Assembly: GCF_014205335.1 (NCBI RefSeq)
Contig: NZ_JACHNH010000001.1
Location: 8,550,501-8,614,500, forward strand
Length of the DNA: 64,000 nt
Direction of reading: 5' to 3'
Source: Amorphoplanes digitatis
GTDB lineage: Bacteria; Actinomycetota; Actinomycetes; Mycobacteriales; Micromonosporaceae
Shown one piece after another: positions 56,951 through 64,000 of the stretch. Position 1 is the first letter of the stretch, and the number at the start of each line of letters is the position of its first letter. The translations under genes and the position numbers were made by a program. Below the pieces are notes generated by a model, which saw only the letters and a program-made list of their open reading frames with translations, made no database searches and was not told the DNA's origin.

Positions 56951-58260
56951 ACGAGGAAGAGTACGGCCGGCTGCTGCTGCGGTCGCTGGACACCGCGCCG
57001 CCGACACCGATGCGGGTGGATTTCGTCAAGGCCATGCGGAACGGCCGGCGGGGCCGCCGGTGGCGAGGCTGGTCGATGGGGGCCGGGATCACCGCGGTGA
57101 TCGCGACCGCGGCGGCGAGCGGAGCGCTGGTGGCCGGATCACCCGGCGGGAAGCCGATACCGATGCCGGCGCCGCTGCACTCGTCGTTCCAGGTCGACCC
57201 GCCGGTCACGCCGTCCGTGCCCCCGGAGCCGTACCACAACACGAAGCCCCCGCCCAACCCGGTGATACGGCCGGAGCCGACCGGCTCGCCCGGCCGCGCA
57301 CTGCCGCCCGACCCGCCCCTGCCGTCCTCCTGCAAGGTCGAGGGCCTGCCGATCGGGACGGCCAAGTCGGCCGACGTCACCGCCGGCGACCCCACCGGCC
57401 GGATCCTGGTCGGCCGGACGGAGCCGGTCGCGCGCGGCGAGCTGGACGTCCTGGTCTGGCGCGACGGCAAACTGATCGATCGGGTCAAGCAGCGCGGCGA
57501 TCCGGGCACGATGACGGACGTCAACAGGTCAGGCATCGCCGTCGGCGGCAGGTCCGGAGAGTTTCCCAGCGCGCTCTGGTATCAGGAGGGAATGGTGCGG
57601 CGGCTGGGCGGCTACGACTACGGAACCGCGATCGCCATCAACGATGCCGGGATGATCGCGGGTACCTACGAGTTCAACGGCCAGACGCGCCCGCAACGCT
57701 GGTCATCCCCGACTGCCTACCGCCCAGAGGTGATGCCCCTGATCAACGGGCACACCGGCGGCCGGGCCTGGGACATCGACGAGGCAGGGACGACCCTCGT
57801 CACGCTCGACGGCGGCCCCGCGCACGAACAGACCTACCTGTGGTTCGCCGACGGATCGATCCAGAAGATCACTACGCCGCCGTCCCTTGACCCGGCGAAG
57901 CGCCAGACGTTCAAGGCGGGCGCCTTCCACTTCGGCTGGGTCTACGGCGAGATGGCGTTCTCCGACAGCGCCACGGGCCTGACCATCGGCCGGCAGACCT
58001 ATCGGTATGAACCCGCGAGCGGCACCTGGCAGGCGGTGTACGACCCGGCGGGAACCGGGCAGGTTCCCACGCCAACCGATGTTCTCGATCTCGCACGCAG
58101 CGAGGCGTCCGTCGTCATCGGCAGGACGGCATACGCGCTGCCGCCGGGGTCCACCAAGAAGGCGGACGTCCTCCTGAACGTGGTCAGCGAGGACGGGCGG
58201 GTCGTCGCCGGGGCAACAGGCGGCCAGCCGAACCAGGCAACCGTCTGGCACTGCACATGA
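56947..58260 (+). CDS. Membrane partner of the ECF sigma factor with HAF-like repeats
   Basis: 437 residues. Short cytosolic head (about 1-40), one membrane helix (MGAGITAVIATAAASGALVA), a Pro-rich stretch and an extracytoplasmic domain with HAF-type repeats (GYDYGTAIAINDAGMIAGTY). AAGGAGG is 6 nt before the ATG. Its place behind the sigma gene makes it the anti-sigma factor or sensor, though no zinc-finger motif is seen in the head. Confidence 0.8.
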   Translation: MNEEEYGRLLLRSLDTAPPTPMRVDFVKAMRNGRRGRRWRGWSMGAGITAVIATAAASGALVAGSPGGKPIPMPAPLHSSFQVDPPVTPSVPPEPYHNTKPPPNPVIRPEPTGSPGRALPPDPPLPSSCKVEGLPIGTAKSADVTAGDPTGRILVGRTEPVARGELDVLVWRDGKLIDRVKQRGDPGTMTDVNRSGIAVGGRSGEFPSALWYQEGMVRRLGGYDYGTAIAINDAGMIAGTYEFNGQTRPQRWSSPTAYRPEVMPLINGHTGGRAWDIDEAGTTLVTLDGGPAHEQTYLWFADGSIQKITTPPSLDPAKRQTFKAGAFHFGWVYGEMAFSDSATGLTIGRQTYRYEPASGTWQAVYDPAGTGQVPTPTDVLDLARSEASVVIGRTAYALPPGSTKKADVLLNVVSEDGRVVAGATGGQPNQATVWHCT

Positions 58261-58269
58261 GATAGGCGC

Positions 58270-59118
58270 CTATTGACGGAGCCCGTCTGCCACCTGGCGG
58301 GCGGTGATCGCGCGCGGCAGGGTCTCGGGTTGGCCGTCGGCCAGCGGCCGGTCCGCGATGTCGGCCCAGACCTCGGCGAAGGCCTCGAACAGCGACGGCG
58401 TGAGGCCCGCCGCGGCCTGCGACCGCGCGATCTCCCGCATCTCGGCGACATAGCGGTGCGCCTTGGTCGCGGCGAGGGCCATCTCGTACGGGGTTCCGAA
58501 GCTCTCGCCGAGGTCGGCCATCACCGGCTCAAGGACGCCGTGCTCCGACGCGGAGCGGATCGCCTGCGTCATCAGGCCCATCAGTCCCTTGTAGACCGAC
58601 GCGGTGGACATCTTCACCGCGCTGGCGGCGCCGATGCGGTCGCCGACCACCACCGGCCTGGCGTGCGTCCAGCGCAGATCCGCGACCTCGGCGGCACGGG
58701 GTCCGGAGAGATAGAGCGCCGCTCCGGGCCGTACCGTCGGCGGCGGTCCCGAGATGGAGCCGTCCACGAAGTCGAAGCCCGCGGCGGTGATCACCTCGGC
58801 GGCCTCGGCCGCGGTCGCCGGCGAAATGGCGTTGAGGTCCACCACGAGCGGCCGGTCTCGGCGCGCCCCGGCCATCGCGGCGATCTCGGTGGCGGCGTCG
58901 ACCGCGGCACCCGGCGGCGTGACGACGAGGATCACGTCCGCCTGCGCCACCACGTCCGCCGGCCGGGCGACGACGCGCAGCCCGGCGGCCTGCGCCAGGC
59001 GCGCCGTCCGGGCCGACCGGCCCGCCAGCGAGGTGATGACGTCATGCCCGCCCTCGCGCAACGCCCAACCCAGCCCCGAACCCATGTGGCCGGCACCGAC
59101 CAAGCCAACGATCTCCAT
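58270..59118 (-). CDS. NAD(P)-dependent oxidoreductase with DUF1932 domain
   Basis: 282 residues of the beta-hydroxyacid dehydrogenase type. Rossmann motif IVGLVGAGHMGSGLGWALR, substrate loop FDFVDGSISGPPPTV, active-site Lys region KMSTASVYKGLMGLMTQA. DUF1932 C-terminal domain. Substrate unknown; divergent from the CDF gene. Confidence 0.88.
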   Translation of the reverse strand: MEIVGLVGAGHMGSGLGWALREGGHDVITSLAGRSARTARLAQAAGLRVVARPADVVAQADVILVVTPPGAAVDAATEIAAMAGARRDRPLVVDLNAISPATAAEAAEVITAAGFDFVDGSISGPPPTVRPGAALYLSGPRAAEVADLRWTHARPVVVGDRIGAASAVKMSTASVYKGLMGLMTQAIRSASEHGVLEPVMADLGESFGTPYEMALAATKAHRYVAEMREIARSQAAAGLTPSLFEAFAEVWADIADRPLADGQPETLPRAITARQVADGLRQ

Positions 59119-59181
59119 CCGAGCAATCTAGCGAACCCATTGCCCAAGACGTGTTTGTGCAGGTCATTGGCAATAGCAGCA

Positions 59182-59211
59182 TTGTCGCACGACAAGGGGC
59201 GCACGTAGAAT
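59182..59211 (+). promoter_or_regulatory. Promoter of the CDF gene with palindromic overlap
   Basis: -35 TTGTCG (59182-59187), 18-bp spacer, -10 TAGAAT (59206-59211), with ATG 7 nt on (59218), so a leaderless transcript is expected. The -35 is half of TTGTCG-CA-CGACAA (59182-59195), a likely repressor site for metal-responsive control. Confidence 0.65.
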
Positions 59212-59217
59212 CACGTC

Positions 59218-60249
59218 ATGGCCGAGCACCCGCACCACCACCACGGCGGCGTGTGGCACCGCGTCCGCCATGTGATCACACCGCACTCGCACGACAGCGC
59301 GGACAAGGTCGACTCGGCGCTGGAGGCCTCCCGCGACGGCATGCGCGCCCTGTGGATCTCCCTCGCCGTGCTCGGGGTGACCGCCGCGCTCCAGGCGCTG
59401 ATCGTCGCGTCCTCCGGGTCGGTCGCCCTGCTCGGCGACACCCTGCACAACGTCGCCGACGCGTTGACCGCCGTCCCGCTCGGCATCGCGTTCTGGCTCG
59501 GCCGGCGCGCCGCCACCCGCGCGTACACCTACGGCTTCGGCCGGGCCGAGGATCTCGCCGGCATCGTGATCGTGCTGGTCATCGCCGGCTCGGCGATCGC
59601 CGCCGGCTGGTTCGCCGTTGGCCGGCTGCTGGAGCCGCGGCCGATGACCCACCTGCCCTGGGTGCTCGCGGCCGGGCTCATCGGCTTCTGCGGCAACGAG
59701 CTCGTCGCCCGCTACCGGATCACCGTCGGCCGCCGCATCGGCTCCGCCGCGCTGGTCGCCGACGGCCTTCACGCCCGCACCGACGGCTACACCTCCCTGG
59801 CCGTCGTGCTCGCCGCGGCCGGCACCTGGCTCGGCTGGAGCTGGGCCGACCCGGTCGTCGGCCTCGCCATCACCGTCGCCATCGCGTTCGTGCTCAAGGA
59901 CGCCGCCCGCGAGGTCTACCGCCGGCTCATGGACCGCGTCGACCCGCAGATCGTCGACGGGGCCGAGGCGGCCCTGCGCGCGATACCCGGCGTTCGCGAC
60001 GTCGGCGCGCTACGGCTGCGCTGGATCGGCCACCGCCTGCACGCCGAAGCAACCGTCGTCGTCGACGCCCAGCTCAGCCTGCTCGCCGCGCACGAGATCG
60101 CCGCCGACGCCGAACACCAACTCACCCACCAGGTCCCCCGCCTGACGGGCGCCACCGTCCACGTCGACCCGGACAGCCACCCCGGCGGCCAGCACCACTC
60201 GGGCCTGTCCCACGCCCGCCGCGACCGCCTCGCTCACTCCGGAGCCTGA
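59218..60249 (+). CDS. Cation diffusion facilitator (zinc/iron-type) transporter
   Basis: 343 residues. His-rich N-terminus (HPHHHHGGVWHRVRH), six membrane helices, metal motifs LGDTLHNVADALT and DGLHARTDGYTS, and a cytosolic domain. It exports Zn, Co, Fe or Mn with proton antiport. Further His at the C-terminus. The promoter dyad supports metal-responsive repression. Confidence 0.93.
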   Translation: MAEHPHHHHGGVWHRVRHVITPHSHDSADKVDSALEASRDGMRALWISLAVLGVTAALQALIVASSGSVALLGDTLHNVADALTAVPLGIAFWLGRRAATRAYTYGFGRAEDLAGIVIVLVIAGSAIAAGWFAVGRLLEPRPMTHLPWVLAAGLIGFCGNELVARYRITVGRRIGSAALVADGLHARTDGYTSLAVVLAAAGTWLGWSWADPVVGLAITVAIAFVLKDAAREVYRRLMDRVDPQIVDGAEAALRAIPGVRDVGALRLRWIGHRLHAEATVVVDAQLSLLAAHEIAADAEHQLTHQVPRLTGATVHVDPDSHPGGQHHSGLSHARRDRLAHSGA

Positions 60250-60291
60250 ACCTGCGGTACAGCGCCCAGTCCCGCGGGTATAGCGCCAACC

Positions 60292-60933
60292 ATGCACCCG
60301 CAACCCCCGCTTCGCACCACCCACGTCGCCGGAAACCCCACGGCGATGCTCATGTTCGACCGGTGGGGCCAGTTCGGCCGCCCCGTCCTGCTGCTGCACG
60401 GGCTGCTGTTCGACCGCACCATGTGGTGGCCGGCCGCGGCAGCGCTCGCCGGCCCCCGGTGCACCGTCGTCGCCCCCGACCTGCCCGGCCACGGCCAGTC
60501 ACCGCCCCGCGACGACTGCCGCGTCGAGGACCTCGCCGCCCAGCTCGCCGTGCTCGTGCACCAGCTCGGGCTGCACCGGGCCCCGATCGTCGTCGGGCAC
60601 GCCAGCGCGTCCCGGCTGGCCGCCGCGTTCGCCGCCGGCCACGCCACCCACGACCTGGTCACCGTCGACGAGCCGCCCGTCGACGCCACGGACGTCGAGG
60701 ACCTGATCGCGGCGGCCCGGCCCGGCGACGTCCCCGAGCACTACCAGCCGTACGCCCGGCCGCGCACCGATCCGGCTTTGCTGTGCGCGTACGGAAGCTG
60801 GCTGCACCAGCCACCCGCCCGCCGCAACCAACCCGCCCTGGCCGGCCGGGCCGGAGGCCGGCCGCCGGCCGGGCCGTTCGCCCACCTCACCGACCCGGAC
60901 GCCTTCGCCGCGCAGCTGCGTGAGCTGCTCTGA
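60292..60933 (+). CDS. Alpha/beta-fold hydrolase
   Basis: 213 residues. Oxyanion region VLLLHGLLFDRTMWW, LPGHGQSPP, and nucleophile elbow VVGHASASRLAAA. The cap is short, and the C-terminal His in PFAHLTDPD is presumably catalytic. It is shorter than most family members. Same strand as the CDF gene, 42 bp behind. Confidence 0.82.
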   Translation: MHPQPPLRTTHVAGNPTAMLMFDRWGQFGRPVLLLHGLLFDRTMWWPAAAALAGPRCTVVAPDLPGHGQSPPRDDCRVEDLAAQLAVLVHQLGLHRAPIVVGHASASRLAAAFAAGHATHDLVTVDEPPVDATDVEDLIAAARPGDVPEHYQPYARPRTDPALLCAYGSWLHQPPARRNQPALAGRAGGRPPAGPFAHLTDPDAFAAQLRELL

Positions 60934-60943
60934 CGATGGCCAC

Positions 60944-61552
60944 TTAGTCGGGGCAGATCGGAGGCTGCGCCTTCTGCGGGTGGAACGTCTCGTGGCGGGC
61001 CAGCATGGCGACGAACTCGTCGATCTTTCGCTCGCGGGTCTGCGGCCGTTTGGCGGCATTGAGGCGGTAGATAAGAGCGAACCGGTTGGCCTTGGTGAGT
61101 ACGTCGAACATGGCTTGGGCGGCCGGGACGACGGCGATGGCGGCGAGGAGGTCGGCCGGCACCTCGGCTTCCGACGACGGGGCGTAGGCCTTGGCCCACC
61201 GCCCGTCCGCCTTCGCGGCGTCCACCGCGGCGCGGCCCGCGGGCAGCATCAGACCCTGTACTTCCAGCCGGGCCACGTGGGCGACGTTGCGTTGTGACCA
61301 GATGCTGCGGGGTCTACGAGGGGTGTACCGGATCCAAGAGGACTCCTGATCCCGTTTCCGGGCCTGCCCGTCGATCCAGCCGAAGCACAGGGCCTCGTCG
61401 ACCGCCTGCTGCCAGGTCAGCGTGGTGACCGTGCCACCCTTCTTGGTCAGGGCCAGCCAGACGCCGGGCGACGTGGCGTGGTTGGCCGACAACCACGCGC
61501 GCAGCGCCTCGGCGCCCGCGACGATCAACTCATCCAGCTCCACGCTCGCCAT
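60944..61552 (-). CDS. YdeI/OmpD-associated (bacteriocin-protection-like) family protein
   Basis: 202 residues. Typical segments are SPGVWLALTKKGG, LTWQQAVDEALCFGWIDGQ and SWIRYTPRRPRSIWSQRN. Annotated members protect against bacteriocins or peroxides, mostly by inference; role here unknown. Ends 11 bp from the convergent hydrolase. Confidence 0.88.
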   Translation of the reverse strand: MASVELDELIVAGAEALRAWLSANHATSPGVWLALTKKGGTVTTLTWQQAVDEALCFGWIDGQARKRDQESSWIRYTPRRPRSIWSQRNVAHVARLEVQGLMLPAGRAAVDAAKADGRWAKAYAPSSEAEVPADLLAAIAVVPAAQAMFDVLTKANRFALIYRLNAAKRPQTRERKIDEFVAMLARHETFHPQKAQPPICPD

Positions 61553-61767
61553 GACGGCAGGCTAACCGACCCGACATGGCCGCAGCCTCTGCCTGTCCGC
61601 CATCCGTCGCACTAGATCATCAGCCGCTAGGGCGACCTCGTGTCGTGGCCAGGATCGTTGGTTCGGACGAGGTCAACATCCGTGGCCCCACCCCCTGCGC
61701 GCGGTGCCGAATGAGATCGCGATGGCGTTGACGAGTGACGGGGACGGCCTGGAATGAGCAGCCACCA

Positions 61768-62163
61768 ATGACCAAGCGGGGTGTCGGCGCGACGCTTGCG
61801 ATCGTGCTGTTGTGCTGCGGCGGGGGCTGCTCTCACTCGACGACGAAGACGAGGACGATGCGAGCGGGACCCCGTACCGGTCGCGGGTCCTGACGACCGA
61901 CATCGCCGTACCGGTCGCGTCCGAGCCCACCACGGAGCCGGTCCCCTCCGAGAGCAGCGAGCCGCAGGACACCGCGACACCCGAGAGTCACGTACGAGCC
62001 CAGGTGCCGCTACGACCACACGTACAAGTGGACCGACACCGACGACCCGGGCGGCCCGAGCACCCCAGACCAGGAGAGGCGACTACCGCTGCTGATGACC
62101 CTTGCCTCTTCGGATGAGTACTACGTCGTATCGGTGCCGTACCCTCCGTACCAAGATTCATGA
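61768..62163 (+). pseudogene. Small lipoprotein gene disrupted by two compensating frameshifts
   Basis: Frame starting at 61768 encodes a lipoprotein signal (MTKRGVGATLAIVLLCCGGG and Cys) but stops at 61893. An acidic, Thr/Pro-rich linker (TTDIAVPVASEPTTEPVPSE) continues one frame off from about 61836 to 61985. A Cys/Tyr-rich end (RVTYEPRCRYDHTYKWTD ... YYVVSVPYPPYQDS) then follows in the first frame to the TGA at 62161-62163, which overlaps an ATG of the protease frame. A real frameshifted lipoprotein or sequencing errors are possible. No SD is strong. Confidence 0.45.
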
Positions 62164-62183
62164 TCTTCTGTACGGGGGCTGCT

Positions 62184-64000
62184 GTGCGTGTCATCTCTTC
62201 CTGCCTGATCGCGACGCTGGCGATAGCGGGGATATCCACTCCCGCCGCCGCGGCGGACGCCGACCCGGTCCGCCTCGACGTCGGCCTCACCGGCCTCGCC
62301 GACCCTGCCGCGGTGGTCGCCGCACTCGGCGACGACGTGCTGGACAGCGACCCGGTGCCGGGCCTGGACGCCATCACCGTCGACGTGCCGGCCGACCGCA
62401 GCGCCGCGGTCCGCGCCGCGCTCACGGCACGGACCGATGTTCGGTACGCGGAGATCGGCGGCCTGGTCCTGCCCTATTCCGACCCGTACGACCAGGCGAA
62501 CCTGGCCCGGCTGAACACGATGTCGATCCCGGACGCCTGGGAGGTGACGACCGGCAGCGAGGACATCGTCGTCGCGATGGTCGACAGCGGGGTGACTCCG
62601 AACGCGGACCTCGGCGCCGACCGGCTCACCGCCGGCTACGACTTCGTCGACGGCGACGCCGATCCGGCGGACGGCGGCATCCACGGCACGCTCCTGGCGA
62701 ACGTCATCGCGGCGCCAGCGAACGGTGTCGGGTCGACCGGCATCTGCCCGCGCTGCCGGATCATGCCGGTCCGGGTGCTGCGGACTCCGGAGAGCGGCAC
62801 CGCCACGGGTTCGACCGCGAACCTCGCGGCCGGCATCGTCTGGGCGGCCGACCACGGCGCGCAGATCATCAACCTGTCGCTGGGCACCATGGCCGACAGC
62901 CAATTGCTGCGGGACGCGGTCCAACACGCGTTCCGGAAGAACGCGCTCGTGGTCGGCGCCGCGGGCAACGACTTCGGCTCCGCCCGGCACTACCCTGCGG
63001 CCATCGACGACGTCCTGGCCGTGAGCGAGGTCGGCGGAACCACCCGGAACGGCCCGACCGACCGCTGGATCGACGTTCGGGCGTACAACGGCATCCGCGC
63101 GATGGACCCGCAGGGCAGGCCGCTCGTATACGGTCACTCCTCCGCGGCGGCAGCCGCGACTTCCGGCATCGCGGCGCTGGTGCTGGCGGCGAACCCGACC
63201 TTCTCTCCCGCCGAGATCAGGCAAGCCATCGCCGACTCGGCGAAGCTCCTCTCGAAGACGCAGTACTCCTACGAGCCTCGCGTCGTGGACGCCCTCGGCG
63301 CCGTGACCGGTGTGGATCGGTCCGACCATGAGCCACCCAGGTTCGGCTCGTTCGGTGTGGCAGACGGCCAACTGGTCGGCTCGAACGGTTTCCTGATCGA
63401 ACCCGCCATCACCGACAATGTCGCCGTCGCCCGGGTCGAATTCCTCCTCGACGGCAAGGTCGTCCAGACAACGGAGCGCGCCGACATCCTCGGGCCGATC
63501 TTCAACACCCGGGTGTCCCCGGCACTCAACTTCGTCGGTGAGGTCGAGTTCGCCGTCCGGGCATACGACCACAGCGGCAACGTGGCCACCAAGCAGGCGA
63601 CGCTGCGGTTCGACGGTCGCGCGCCGCGCGGCTCCATCGTCTCGCCGGCGCCGGGAACCCGGACCCGTGGCCCGGTGGAGGTGGTCTTCTCCTCGCCGGA
63701 CAAGGACCTGGACTACGTCCACCTCAACGGCGCGCCCATGACCCCGGTGCCCGGCACGGACCTGTGGAAGGCACAGGTGACCCTGACGCAGTCCTCGGAC
63801 ATCATCGTCTTCGCCGCGGACGAGGCCTGGAACAACTCCGAGTGGCGGGTATCGGTCGTGGTGGACACCGCCGGCCCGACGACGACCGCGGTCAACCCGG
63901 CGGCGAACACGCGAGTGCGCGGCACCTTCACCAGCACCCTGAGCGGCGCCGCGGATCCCGCCAGCATCGCAAAGGCCGAGCTCTGGGCGAACGACAAGTT
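62184..64000 (+). CDS. Subtilisin-like (S8) serine protease, 3' end outside window
   Basis: About 605 residues visible, open to the window end. Signal VRVISSCLIATLAIAG; inhibitor-like pro-region; catalytic Asp134 (MVDSGV), His167 (GGIHGTLLANVIA) and Ser319 in GHSSAAAAA, where the usual GTSMAAP is modified. Downstream are Ig-like repeats (DNVAVARVEFLLDGKVVQ). GTG at 62184 with GGGGG upstream; ATG at 62160 (ATGA overlap with the preceding frame) is the alternative. Confidence 0.88.
   Translation, partial: MRVISSCLIATLAIAGISTPAAAADADPVRLDVGLTGLADPAAVVAALGDDVLDSDPVPGLDAITVDVPADRSAAVRAALTARTDVRYAEIGGLVLPYSDPYDQANLARLNTMSIPDAWEVTTGSEDIVVAMVDSGVTPNADLGADRLTAGYDFVDGDADPADGGIHGTLLANVIAAPANGVGSTGICPRCRIMPVRVLRTPESGTATGSTANLAAGIVWAADHGAQIINLSLGTMADSQLLRDAVQHAFRKNALVVGAAGNDFGSARHYPAAIDDVLAVSEVGGTTRNGPTDRWIDVRAYNGIRAMDPQGRPLVYGHSSAAAAATSGIAALVLAANPTFSPAEIRQAIADSAKLLSKTQYSYEPRVVDALGAVTGVDRSDHEPPRFGSFGVADGQLVGSNGFLIEPAITDNVAVARVEFLLDGKVVQTTERADILGPIFNTRVSPALNFVGEVEFAVRAYDHSGNVATKQATLRFDGRAPRGSIVSPAPGTRTRGPVEVVFSSPDKDLDYVHLNGAPMTPVPGTDLWKAQVTLTQSSDIIVFAADEAWNNSEWRVSVVVDTAGPTTTAVNPAANTRVRGTFTSTLSGAADPASIAKAELWANDK

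Overview
The window is very GC-rich, gene-dense chromosomal DNA with frequent GTG starts, 4-bp start/stop overlaps and strong GC hairpin terminators. BldC- and BldG-like developmental regulators, SpoIIE/STAS partner-switching proteins, futalosine-type menaquinone genes, System II cytochrome c biogenesis genes and many Sec-secreted ricin, ThuA, DNRLRE and I36 proteins point to a mycelial actinomycete. A member of Micromonosporaceae (Actinoplanes-like) is most likely; this is inferred from gene content, not from a search.

Layout. 1-4.9 kb: end of a DEAD-box RNA helicase with a GDRP-repeat tail, a membrane-anchored HExxH protein, a cysteine desulfhydrase with its Lrp/AsnC regulator, and a BldC-type regulator. 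4.9-16.8 kb: a respiratory block on the minus strand (UbiX, MqnP and MqnL for menaquinone; then hemL, phosphoglycerate mutase-like, tlpA, ccdA, resB, ccsB as one translationally coupled operon). It is interrupted by a secreted protein, a 1.1-kb low-GC stretch without a credible gene, and an HTH protein with a zinc-finger-like motif. 17-25.5 kb: signalling block with a STAS protein, a response regulator, a 1468-residue soluble poly-HAMP hybrid histidine kinase and, divergently, an RsbW-GAF-SpoIIE protein. 25.5-35.8 kb: two tandem RibD/DHFR-fold proteins, an unusual GlcE-like flavoprotein, an S9 peptidase, a PadR-controlled ABC exporter with a palindromic operator, a BldG-like STAS protein, mscL with a structured leader, a small ORF under a perfect SOS box, an orphan anti-sigma factor and a CGNR zinc-finger regulator. 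36-42.9 kb: ThuA-ricin secreted protein, L,D-transpeptidase lipoprotein, soluble transhydrogenase, a short Rho and an aminoglycoside phosphotransferase-like kinase. 42.9-54.6 kb: mostly secreted proteins, including a peptidoglycan-hydrolase cluster (M15, I36-M23, I36-SpoIID) next to an HTH-TM-NBR1 protein. 54.7-64 kb: hydrolases, a WYL regulator, an ECF sigma factor with a membrane partner, a cation diffusion facilitator, a YdeI-like protein, a frame-disrupted small lipoprotein and the start of a subtilisin-like protease cut by the window end.

Functional threads. Menaquinone, heme and cytochrome c maturation genes together serve the respiratory chain. STAS, SpoIIE and poly-HAMP proteins form a probable partner-switching stress or development circuit. 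The 49-53 kb cluster looks like a modular extracellular cell-wall remodelling set in which one secreted I36 domain is joined to different peptidoglycan-acting domains. The most testable regulatory signals are the SOS box at 34070-34085, the hairpin leader of mscL at 33520-33583, the PadR palindrome at 32966-32984 and the promoter/dyad ahead of the CDF transporter at 59182-59211. I saw no tRNA or rRNA gene, insertion sequence or CRISPR array.
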